A DNA stretch of 64,000 nucleotides from Lepidurus packardi (lineage: Eukaryota; Arthropoda; Branchiopoda; Notostraca; Triopsidae), in contig JAKZAN010000007.1 of NCBI GenBank assembly GCA_023053545.1, positions 1,488,001-1,552,000 of the forward strand, written 5' to 3'. Both the position numbers and the translations under genes were made by a program. The notes beneath the pieces are model-generated. The model had not been told where the DNA came from, did no database searches, and saw only the letters and a list, made by a program, of their open reading frames with translations. Numbering within the stretch: position 1 is the first letter of the stretch; every line of letters starts with the position of its first letter. Of this stretch, positions 21,031-31,900 are shown in pieces.

Positions 21031-22836
21031 GCTTTAATACCAGAAAAAACGAGCAGATGTATTATTAATTAACTGTGTAAAAGAAAGCAACCGTATAGTG
21101 AAATGTAAATAAATATTTTCAACCACGAATTACCTATCAATCGTGAAAAATCCAACAATCTCAATAAACAACGGAATCCAGCAATTATCCAAATCTCCAA
21201 CAAATAAATCGTCCGAATTCCAAAACTTCTAGTACATAAAATAGAAGTAATCAGCTCACGAAGGTAACAGGAAGTGCTGAAACATATGAAACTGTTATTC
21301 ATTGAACATTACCTGATACTCCTAAAAATTCCAAAAGATAACCAGCCGGAATAATTATTCAGAAATTATCCACTTATCATACGGGAAAGAATCGTCTAAT
21401 GACAATGCAAACAATGAGTTCAGTTCGCAAAGGCACTGCAAACAGTACAGTACATAATATAAAAGTAATCAGCTCACGAAGGTAACAGGAAGTGCTGAAA
21501 CATATAAAATTGTTATTCATTGAATATTACCTGATACTCCAAAAAATTCAAGCCGGAATAATGATTCAGAAATTATCCAGTTACCATACGGGGAAGAATC
21601 GTCTAATGACAATGCAAACAATGAGTTCAGTTCGTTCAGTTCAGTACTGCAAACAGTACAAAACAAGAAACAAGTCTAATTAACATTGCAGTCACAAAAA
21701 TTAGAGCAGGAGACTGCCGGATCGGAGAAAACAAAAAACAAGAATTTTTCCAAATATCCAAGCAAGAAATCAATCGTCCAAACAGGAAAAATGTCTACCC
21801 GTTAGATATAAGATAAGAAGAAATCAGTCCACAAAACTAACGTAAGTGCTGACATAAGAAGAAATCAGTTCACAAAACTAACGTAAGTGCTGACATAAGA
21901 AATATCAGCATAGAAAGCTACCAATAAAAACAGAATACAATTTTAGCAATTGATCTTATTTTTACCTATGAGTCCTCAAAATTCAAACTCTGCACGATAT
22001 AGTAAGCTTTTGTCACAGCTAATAACAAACGTTTACCAACGTTGATCTGCTACCCTGTCCTATTGATCCTACAGACGTGACGTCACAAGCCCAAAAACTA
22101 TCACGTGCTGGTACGTTCTAACCCGTTTTGTGATCCAATTTGCCCACTTCTGAGAATCTCATGAAAGGAGCACGAACGACCTGGCCGATGGCAATATGTC
22201 CTTATCTCCCACCCACCAAACCCACCCCAAAATAACACAGCCCTTATGGGAAAAACCCGAGCCAAGCTCAGCAACCCACCCTCCCACTGGCAAGGCTAAA
22301 GTCTGGACGATATATTAAGCTGTTGTCACAGCTAATAAGGAAGACAATCGTAGGAAACACGGAAGAAGAAACGGAATAGAAAGAGCCAAGAAAGGTGTGA
22401 GTGATGGTGATTGGTTGAAAAGGGAGCATCATGGCGGTGGAGGTGTAGTCAATATGTACTTTGCTTGCGGAAAGCTTGCTTTGGTCAGGCTTTTCGTTAG
22501 TTGTCCTGGGGTAGGTAGGTTTAAGAAAGAGGTTTAAACTTACCCTAAGCAGACTACGGTTTTCTTTGAACCTGGTTCGTCGTATCGCTAAATAAATGAA
22601 CGGGAACCATTTCATTCTTGCGGCTTGCGTTTTACCATTTGGCCTTGAGCTAGCTTTGCCAGAAAGACATGGGCGGTGTTTTGTGGATTGGCTATCACAA
22701 CCCTAATTCTAGCCCGCGGCAACCGCGGCAAACCGCTGCAAGCCGCTGCAAGCCGCTGCAACTCGCATAAAAGCGGGTTCAGCCATGTTAGGGGAGGGGC
22801 TAGCGATCCGCTGCGAGGGTTGCATGCCGCAGCACA
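21031..22836. other. divergent intergenic region with tandem repeats
   Basis: Separates the minus-strand Helitron ORF from the plus-strand OTU gene. It holds a ~228-bp tandem duplication (landmark TCAGCTCACGAAGGTAACAG at 21251 and 21479), a 41-bp tandem pair at about 21814-21900 containing ACGTAAGTGCTGACATAAG, and a direct repeat of ~45 bp (CACAGCTAATAA word near 22015 and 22328). No coding sequence is recognised. The layout suits a shared control region, but that is inference. Confidence 0.6.
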
Positions 22837-22875
22837 CTATATAAGGCCGTTGCATTGAACCATTCTTCCTTCAGT
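22686..22875 (+). promoter_or_regulatory. TATA/Inr core promoter with upstream GC-rich decamer repeats
   Basis: TATATAAG at 22838-22845 lies 35 bp before an arthropod-type initiator TCAGT (22871-22875), close to the usual TATA-to-start distance. Upstream are an inverted CCAAT box (GATTGG, about 22686) and five head-to-tail ~10-bp units of the form CCGCTGCAAG at about 22713-22763, with more GC-rich sequence to 22830. It drives the plus-strand OTU gene. A leader intron probably follows: donor CAGTAAGG at 22994, acceptor TTCTTCTTACAG ending at 23136. Confidence 0.7.
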
Positions 22876-23161
22876 CCTTCACTGTGTTTCGCATGTTAGC
22901 TAGCAATTGTAGGGTAGTGCCTTATAGTGTAGTTCTTCTAACCCGGAGTAATTATTTAATGTAGTTCCTCTTAACCTTGGATTAGATTTTTCAGTAAGGT
23001 TATTTTTTTATTGCATTCTGTGTTTCCCGTTGACTTTTTTCTTGGATTGGTTATTTAGTTCTGTTCTTCTTTAACCCGGTTTATTTTTTTTCCTCTTAAC
23101 CCTGGATTAGATTATTTGACTTTTTTCTTCTTACAGATTGACCCTTTCTCTCTTTACTAAT

Positions 23162-26016
23162 ATGAGTAAATCAAGGGCGCAGTTTTTTAAAAATTGTCTA
23201 CGCGATCTTGAACGTAGAGCAAATTTGCCTGCGTCGGCCTACGATAGTTCTTCAAGAGCGCCCATACTGATTAGTAACGAACATTTTGAGAAGTTTAGGC
23301 AGGCGTGTTTTTCAAAGAAAACAGAGTTCGATGCTTACCCTCTCCCGAAGCGTATGGCAATATGGCAATCTCAGAGTTTTAATATTGACCAAATTGACAC
23401 AACTGCTTCCAGTACTTTGCCCGAGCGTTTGAGCGAATGTTTAGCTTTGTGCAGCAATGGAGATGGGAATTGTTTCTACAATTCCGCTTCTTTGTCTTTG
23501 TTCGGCAACCAAAGGCATGCCGTTGAGTTGCGCTGCCGAGTTGTGGTCGAATTAGCAACCAATTATGAGTTGTACTCCAGGGAGTCGGCAGGATACCTCT
23601 CGATGAAACAAATTGGAACCCTAGTCGAGTACTCAGGATTCACTTTCGACCGTGTTAAATTCACGGGCGTTGACTCAGTGTGCCCTACAGGTATTCCACC
23701 GGCGGAAGACTGTTTTAAGTACTATTCCATGGAACACGCCAGGGATCGGGAATATTCGAGCATACTTGCATTCCTAGCTTTGGCTAATGTTTGTAAGATA
23801 GCCGTGGAGTCAGTTTATCCGAAAGCGGATGGAATCAGAGCATCTCATCAAGCGAATTTTTTAAACGAGACGTTTTCACCAAGCGGTGCCGTTTCCTCTG
23901 AAACTATTCGAATTTTGTGGACTGGGCTTTTGGCAAACTTCACGAAGAAGGAAAATGGACGTTTAGTCCCTCCAACATCCTGGAATCCCAATCATTTTGT
24001 GCCTGTGATTGAGCTGTTGCAGTTTCTTTTTGCAGCTCTATGCAAAATAGTAGTAGCGCTGTTAGTTCAGGGCTTCGCGAGTCGTTCTCGCATGAAAATT
24101 CAAGCTCAGATTTTGAATTGTCTGTCCCAAAAGCTTTTGCCGCAAATAATGGAGAGCACGAAGAAAATGTCACTAAAGCCATTTCATCGAATGGTAAAAC
24201 ACCTGGTGTGAAGTCAGGCAGAGTAGTATCTCATACCAAGCAAGGGCCTTCAAAATTTTCGTGCAAGGGATGTGAAACTACGTTCAAAACAAATCAAAAT
24301 TTGGTGAATCACATTAAAAACAAGCGCTGCAAGTTTCAGCTAGGAAAACAAAGCTCTAGTCAGATTCTGCTTGCCGAGCAAGGATCTAAGGGCTTTATTT
24401 GCGAAGACTGTAAAACCGTTTTCACAAGGAAGAGCACTTTAAAGGTACACATAGAAAAGAAAAGATGTAGCAAGTCTAGTTTTGAGTGTCCGCAGTGTAG
24501 TTTGCACTTTACTAGAACAGACATGCTCACCCGTCATATAGACTTAGTTCATTCTCTTGTATTAGAAGAAACACGCACTTCTGAGGAGATCCCCTTAATT
24601 GGCCCGGTAGACAAGGAGCTTTCCTTAAACATGATTTCAGTGGACAAGCAGCAATTGCCTAGCTTAGTCGAGTTAGTAGATCAGTCAGAGCCGACTTATT
24701 ACGACCCAGTAATAAATTCTGCGTTTCAGAGCAGTGTTAGTGGGAGCGTGTCTGCTGATTGCAGTACTTCAGTCACCGATTCTGACGACGAATTCTGTAA
24801 CGTTGCTAGAAAAAAGAGAAAGCTCGAACAGCTACCAAGAATAATTTGCTATCACCCTGGTTGTGAAGAGAAGCTGTCACGCCTGACGTCTTATGTTGAG
24901 CATGTTCACGATAAACATGGTTTGTCCTGCCAGCTAGAGGAATTCAGTTTTTGTAACGAGAACAGTTTCATGTCGTGGAAAACAGAGATAGAAAGAAATG
25001 CTTGTGTTAGTTTTCGTAATCGAAGGGGAGCTCGGAAGTGCACTAGTTACAGTACAGCAACCTACGTGTGCAATCGCTCTTTCTCGTATAAAAATCAGGG
25101 TACAGGCAAACGTGCCCTGAAGCGACTAAAGTCTTGTTGTACGGGTGTCCATTGTACCAGCTTTATAATTGCGCAAGTATGGCACCTTACAAAAAGAATT
25201 GAGGTTACATGTTGCCTAACTCATGTTGGCCATGATCGTTTACCAGGTCGTTGTCGCCTTCATGAAGGAACAGAAGAAGAATTACAACATAAGCTTTTGA
25301 TCGGAATCCCTAAACGCAAAATTATTGAGAGTTGTATGGCAGAACCCATCATCAGTGATGTACTTTCTAGGGACCAGGCCGTTACCATGAAAGATTTACA
25401 TAACCTCGCTCAGAAAAACAAACAAACTACTAAACCAACTAAAACAACTAAACCGCCAGCCGTTTCCTTGGCAAACATTCGTAGAGACTTGCGCGAGATT
25501 CTTAATACGTTAACAACTGATCCTGGAGCCATCCGTGATTTGGAGATTCTTGTGGCTACAGCAAGACTTGTTAACAGTAGACCACCAGAGGAAAAGATAG
25601 TAAAAGAGACGTTCGAAAAATTAACTGACGTCCGTTCTAATGCCAAATTTATACCTCAAAGAGAATTTCATCGGACGCGCAAGCCGTACAATAACAAACC
25701 ATCGAATGTCTTTCTAAGACATGGATTTACCTATCAGCCATCCGACGTTTTAGATGACATCGTACCGCAACTCTGCGCTGGTTGCAGCAAACGAAACGAT
25801 CCTGATGACGACCTTGATGATGATATTACTTGGGTTTGTTGCAGCTTGTGTAAGTCTTGGTTTCATATAACTTGCGCTCACAAGCAGCAGCCAGATTTAT
25901 GCCTAAATAGTATACCAATGGACGACTTACATGATATTCAGTACATATGCCTTGTCTGTGTTAATGAAAGGGATAATGTAGTATTGCTTTGCATTTCGCA
26001 AAGCAATACTAATTAG
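23162..26016 (+). CDS. OTU protease - C2H2 - FLYWCH/GCM-like - PHD protein, frame-shifted between halves
   Basis: The first ATG (23162) lies 25 nt after a probable leader-intron acceptor. Residues 95-285 resemble an OTU deubiquitinase (vertnin-like): GDGNCFYN with Asp101 and Cys104, and WNPNHFVPV with His278. The reading frame must then change: a second frame is open from 24013 to 26016 with four C2H2-type fingers (about 24259-24330, 24394-24465, 24484-24550, 24850-24920), a basic stretch RKKRK, a FLYWCH/GCM-WRKY-like zinc module (about 25066-25330; CC...H.GH) as in transposon proteins, and a C-terminal PHD finger (25770-25965; CAGC...WVCCSLC..WFHITC...CLVC). The two frames overlap around the T-rich stretch 24019-24035. 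This may be a one-base deletion, an assembly error or a recoding signal. The gene is divergent from the Helitron ORF and probably belongs to a mobile element. DNA or chromatin binding plus ubiquitin removal is inferred from domains. Confidence 0.75.
25979..26011 (+). other. perfect 14-bp hairpin over the end of the OTU gene
   Basis: TAGTATTGCTTTGC and its exact reverse complement are separated by the 5-nt loop ATTTC, and the 3' arm runs into the last codons before the TAG. It could be an RNA 3'-end structure or a transposon subterminal palindrome. Confidence 0.7.
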
Positions 26017-28076
26017 CAATAGCAATTTTTTGATTGACTTCGCATTTTATTGCCGTATTCATGTCAATAAGTGTCAAGGTAGTCAAAGGTAGTTTGGGAG
26101 TTTTACTCGCAGGGTGCAGCTATGTGCAGCAAAGTTGTGATTTTTAGTTTCCACGAAGTCTGATAGTCTTACTCGCAGAACGCAGCTATATGCAGCAAAG
26201 TTGTGATTCGTGTTTCCAAATAATCTGCGAGTTATACATCAGCAATTATATTCAGCAAAGTTGTGATTTAAGTTTTCAAGCTGAATTGTATTTATGATTG
26301 TGAATTCGATGTATGGTTGTGAATTGAGTTTATGGGTGTGAAGGTAAAAAGGGGTACCACACACCGTGACACGACTGAGATGTATTGGAATATTAATATC
26401 AGTACACTCGGTAACCGTGTCATCGCTGAGTGGGACCCGCAAGCACTTCGAATTGTTGTGAATTCCATTTCATTGTGTTGTGTTTTGAAATTTGAATTTT
26501 TTTAGAACATTGCAGAAATATACAATTAAACAAGAAAATTATTTTTTTTATTTTACAAAGTAATTTTTATTTTTTCAGGCATATTTTAATAGGCATTATG
26601 CGGTCACAGCATTATTACAGCGGCCACGGAAGTGTGCATAACAAAAAAGGTAACCAGAAGCAACTACTGTACATACAAAAAAGCTTAATAACTGACATGT
26701 CAGCACTCTTTTCAACTTATCCATGACACAACGCCATCAGTGGGGCAGATTAACTTTTTTTCTTTTTCAGTTCCCAAATGCTAAGTCCCTTATTATTATG
26801 AACGAACTTTTCTCCTCGCCCTAATTCGAAGTCCTTTTTCTTTTTACTCCATCAAAGTACCTTTCTGACTTTTCTCTTCGTCCAGATAACCACGAGTCGT
26901 ACCTTTTCCTTTTGTCAATTGGATTGGAACCTTAACAACTGTAGGAACACTTTCTTACAACTTCGATTTGTTTATATGAATTCCATTCTCTTCTGTGCGT
27001 TTCATTCTGAAATATGAAGTTATTGGCTTGTTACAGACATCTAACTAATAAAGAAAGTAAACTGAAAATTAAAGTGAAATTTAGCGAAAACTAAAAGAAT
27101 TAATAAAGGAAACTCTAAAGATCGCAAAAACTAAATACAACTTTGTAGACTGCTAGGTGGTTGCCTATAGTCGCTCCGGGTTTCGGCTTTTCGAGGTTTT
27201 GCCGCCTAGTCGCTCCGGGTTTAGGCTTTTAGGCAAAAAGTCAGTACTGCTCACCGTGTACTCCCTTCCTGTCTTCTCTTCCCACGGTACGTAGGCTACA
27301 CAATCTTTTCTGCTTTTTCCAGAATCTTCCTTACTTTTGCTATTGCCCCGCACCCACTACTTGTTTTTAGGCTTTTCTACCTCAAACTTTGTCTTCCAAA
27401 TTTGGCTTATATGAAGAATTTGCCATGCGGTTTAATAGTGTTGATAGAAGAAGACACTACATAGCTGATGGGCTATGTGTCTTTTCTGTTTACTGTTTTA
27501 AAAAAATGCTATCAAATAAATAAGAACTGATACAAATAAGAATAAGAATTGTAAGAACCGGTACTGATAAAGAAGCTATATACAAAGATAACTACTTATA
27601 TACAATATATGCTACTGTAATAACTAATACGAAGATAACTTACGCCAAATCAACTGGTCATAAACTTAAGCTATGAAAAAAATTTGCTTCAGCAACACCG
27701 GTTCCAGAATTCCCTAATCGGAAATTCTAAGTTGCCCTCTTTGGACCCCTTATGAGTTGTCTTCTATGTTGACTTTCTTATTGTGTTCCTTTATACTTAT
27801 TCCTTAGAAGGGCCTATTGACTTAACTTGGCTAGCACTTCCTAGACTTTTCGTAGAACAGCCTCCAATACCCTATATAGGAGATTATCTCTTGCGGATAT
27901 ATAAAGTGGAATCAGCATAGGCAAAAGATGTAATTCTTCGCCAGCGCTCACGCAATCTACGCAAGCTCTTGTAAAAGTAGCCAAGTAAAACAAGTTCCTT
28001 TAACTATAATCTAAAAAGCCCAACACTTTCATTGTCTTTTCATTTTAATTCTTGCGATCAAAATAAATGTCCTTCA
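26017..28076. other. non-coding region with short tandem repeats
   Basis: At 26105-26275 a unit of ~67 bp containing GCAGCTATGTGCAGCAAAGTTGTGATT recurs three times with decay. An imperfect inverted repeat of ~30-bp arms lies near 26350-26436 (GGGTACCACACACCGTGACACG). At about 27163-27235 a ~45-bp unit with AGTCGCTCCGGGTTT is repeated twice. The rest is AT-rich with no recognised gene. The 100-N gap begins at 28077. Confidence 0.5.
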
Positions 28077-28176
28077 NNNNNNNNNNNNNNNNNNNNNNNN
28101 NNNNNNNNNNNNNNNNNNNNNNNNNNNNNNNNNNNNNNNNNNNNNNNNNNNNNNNNNNNNNNNNNNNNNNNNNNNN
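28077..28176. other. assembly gap (100 N)
   Basis: A run of exactly 100 N, the customary placeholder for a gap of unknown length. It truncates LARGE. Confidence 0.99.
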
Positions 28177-28946
28177 GACCATGCAAGCGTTACACATGGC
28201 TGATTTTAACAAAGTACGTATGCACAGTCTCATATATTAATCCAGTAATGCTGTACAAATGTCAACTTGTGTAGGCTTTGGTCATTCCGGCCTTTGAAAC
28301 TCAGCGCTATGAACAACCTTACCCGATTAGTAAAGCAGATTTGCTTTCTATGTTAGACATGGGCAATCTTGTACCGTTCCGCAGCCAAGTCTGGCCCCAG
28401 GGACATGCACCTACGGATTATCAAAAATGGAGGACTGCCACCACGCCTTACAAAGTAAAGAGTTGAAAAAAATACGTGGAATCACTTTTAGATACGTTTA
28501 AGAAACTGAACTTACTTCAGGTTGAATGGTCGCCTGATTACGAACCCTATATTGCCGTCAAGAAAGACGTTGCTGTCTACGATACCAGATTCCTTGGTTT
28601 CGGGTGGAACAAAGTATCGCACATTATGGAATTACATGCACAAGGTTATGAGTTTACGGTATTGTCTAATGCCTTTACTATTCATATGGCCCATCCGCCT
28701 AGTCTGGACATAACTAAATTCCGGGGCTCTAGTGTATACAGAAAGTAAGTCACTTATTACCTTGAACACCATTTGGATTAATAATGTCTATTTTAATTTT
28801 ATTTTTATTATTTTCATTTGATTTGTTTTTATTTAAAAAATTTTAAGATTAATTTTATCTATTTTGTAAGGTGCATGAAAACCATGAAGACGGAGTTTAC
28901 TGAAGATCTACAAAAGCGTTACGGCCGGTCTTTCGACGTGACTTAG
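28177..28946 (+). CDS. LARGE1: LARGE xylosyl/glucuronyltransferase, C-terminal end
   Basis: LARGE is the Golgi bifunctional glycosyltransferase that polymerises matriglycan on alpha-dystroglycan. Four exons are seen: a piece after the gap ending at 28213, then 28275-28454, 28521-28744 and 28871-28946 (TAG 28944-28946). Introns are 61-126 bp and all phases agree. The sequence follows the C-terminal glucuronyltransferase domain: [86 protein letters not shown], and the tail [12 protein letters not shown]. The metal-binding DxD of this domain and the whole xylosyltransferase domain would lie upstream, in or before the gap. I did not find them in the kilobase before the gap. The visible part is intact. 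Confidence 0.93.
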
Positions 28947-31900
28947 GACTTCCAAACGTAAGTGAAAGGCCTTTGTTTTATGAATTTCATGAATCTGTCT
29001 ACTACCTACCACGCTTAAGTTGATTCCAGATTTCTTATCTGAATTGTCAGCATTCTTTCATGACAGGGCTTTGTCTAATAAAACGGTTAAATAGAGGACC
29101 ATATCTACTAGTTGTTGAAAATTTGTTTCCTCTTTTTCCGTGTCGGTATTTTTTGCGCAATTAGCTCCGCAATTATAGCATGCCGAAAATTCAGTGGGTT
29201 GAGAAAGAGGGGGAAAGGTCTAGAAAATCTGTTCTTTTTTTTGTTGTTTTTTAATAAGCTAAAGATATATAATCTGAAACAAGGAATCGGGTATTTTCTG
29301 TAAGGGAAAATACGGGTTTGAGACCAAGGCAGGTTTCCTGGCGAGAATGCCCTTTTCCACAGACATAATAGCTCCAACTGCTTCCTGGCACCTGTTTTGC
29401 ATAATCATGTTGCTGAGGTCCGAAGGGCCCTATTTTACCCCGGTATCTTTAGAAGAGACAACCGGTTTGCCAGCGAGTCCTAAACCCCAAAGCTTTCCTC
29501 CTTTAGTCAACTATCGCCAAATAACTATTGTTTTCCTCCTTCAGTAAATCTTGCTACCTCATAAACACAACGGAGAGAGATGAAACCGACTTTGCCACCG
29601 ATAACCTTTGGCAACCCAACTCTCCATCCTTTTTCTTTCTTCGGCGTCCTAACAGCGGAGTTTAGAGGTGATTATCGTTTGACGCTGTGATTTCGAGCAT
29701 TTTGACGGTTAACGAGGTCTCCCTATTCAACGCACACTTTCCTTTCCTGCAGAAAGAAATGTTGTAACTTATCAGGAGAATAGAATCAATGATTGGGATT
29801 TTTCTCGCAATGTGCGCATTCATGGGCAAAAATGGCAAGACAGTAGAACAAATCTGTCATGTCCGGTTTGAAAGCTGTCCACCTATTTTGTCTGAATTGG
29901 GATACAAAAGCCAAGACAGGTGCAACGTTCTGTTCTGTTCACTCTTTTCAACCACGTTACCTCCTAGAGACCCTTCTTTCTTGAAATTCTACCCCCTTTT
30001 TCTGAAAAGGGAAAAGTGGTTATATTATTCGCCTTTTTCGGCCTTCCAAGTGAAGGGTTTTATATAATTTTCCCTTTTCTCGGCTATTTTCAACGTGCGA
30101 GGACCGCCAATCGGCAATCGTTTATGGTAGACTATTGCGGAATCTGATATTTTTTTTTCCTCGAAAAAAGGGGGGAAAGGATCAAGTTTAAAGGTCCCTT
30201 CTTTCTGGTTTTTCCTTATTCCTTATGTTGGTCGTTGGTGGATCTTCGTCGGGTTCTATTGTTTGTTCCCAACAGGTGAGTTCGTTACCTTACCTACCAC
30301 CTACCAGTATACAATCTGTGTGCTGTGTGTCTTCCCCCCTCTGAAACCTTTGCCGGAGACGACTTCCTTTCCGGAGGCCAAAGGAAATGCCTTCTCCGCT
30401 AACCTTTTCTGTGGCTTGGTGATGGTTCTCTGCACCTTGTCGTTGTCGACCACGCACCGGGATCAAGTTTAATGCTGGTCCGAGTCTTATCCCCGAATGG
30501 TGAAACGCTAGGGAGGAAACATGATGGTCGGGGCAGGTACAATTGTCTCCCTATCTCTTCCAACACACACAGGTAAATTTTCCACCTGTTGTGATAGCCA
30601 AACGCCCAAGGGTCAGTTGACCTTTTGCCTTCACCCCTTTGATGTTCTTCATGGTGAACTAATTGCTTCAAGAGGGGTCTTAATGTGCATGTTTACTTCC
30701 CAACGTGCCAACCCATAGTACTTTTGCTTCTCTTCATGTTTCTTCTTAGTTTCATGATTTCAGACACTTGAGCACTTGAGGTAATTGCATTTTCCCTCCC
30801 CTTTTTTTTGTTATTGTAGGAAAACCTCTGTGTAGTGGACGCGGAATTATGTGTCTCCATACAAGATCAATTTTATGTTGAATTGCCCATTGCAAACGCG
30901 AGCTTTTCTTAGTAGATCTCAGAGAAAGCCAGGGAGGTTGTGTTGCAGCTTTAATGATACCTGTCTTAGAGGAACTCACCTGATTGCTTGTCGTGCCGTA
31001 GCGATATTACAAACGCGAATGGCTATTTGAAGAGAGTTAATGATGAAAAGCTGGTCAGATGAGTGAGAGGAGTGGACAAATTGACACGAAATGCCATCAA
31101 TCCCTTGGCTAGGAACAATGCTGATGCTGAATATTTGCATGCATATCACCTTTTAAAGAGGATAGGATATCTGGAAATAATTGAAAGTGCTCTACGATCA
31201 AGCGATATAATGAAATGCTGGCTTGGAAAGAACGAGTCCGTTGTTGGCATGGGAATGGCGAGGAGCCAATTTTTTTTTTCGCGACAACATCCTCTTTTAC
31301 TCGGGCTTACCGAGAACAGTGATTCCCGTGAAGTAATTTGATCAGCGTAACGCAGCAAGTGGCCGATCTTCACTCTTGTCTGTTCTGCACAACCCGAACC
31401 ACCTTGGCTGGCTTGTTCATCGTCGGATAAGGCTTCCTTTAGCTCTCTTCGTGTTCGTCTTTCTTCCCTTTTTCGCTTGCACTGCTGCACTGCTGGATTA
31501 TACTTGACGCCCAAGTGCAAGCTTGGGAAAAAGCACTGCAGCGGAAATGGGTGCTCAAAGTTCACACCGCAAATGAAAATTCCTGGCCCCCCTTTCCCCC
31601 TCGTCCGCCTGCTCTTCTTGGCTTCTTGTGTTGCTTTGGCTCTTGCTGGCCCTTTTTAACCACTTGCAGACCCAGGATAAGAAAAGAGGGGAAAACCGTT
31701 GCAAGTCCCCATGTAGGACTCGGGCCATCTTTTCTCGGAAGAAAATATTATCTTTTTTCCTTTATACATATATCATTATCATTATCTTCTATTGACGTGG
31801 GTCTGCGAATCTCGTTATGCTTATGTGTCTTTCAGCGATGAACAAAGCCAGTCTACTGATAACGCGTTTTCAGAAAGTCTACTTCCTGAAATTATAGAGG

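Noticed and set aside
31146..31565. 139-codon minus-strand open frame
   Set aside because: Low-complexity basic stretch, no family similarity, non-ATG-like context and overlapped by other equally long random frames.
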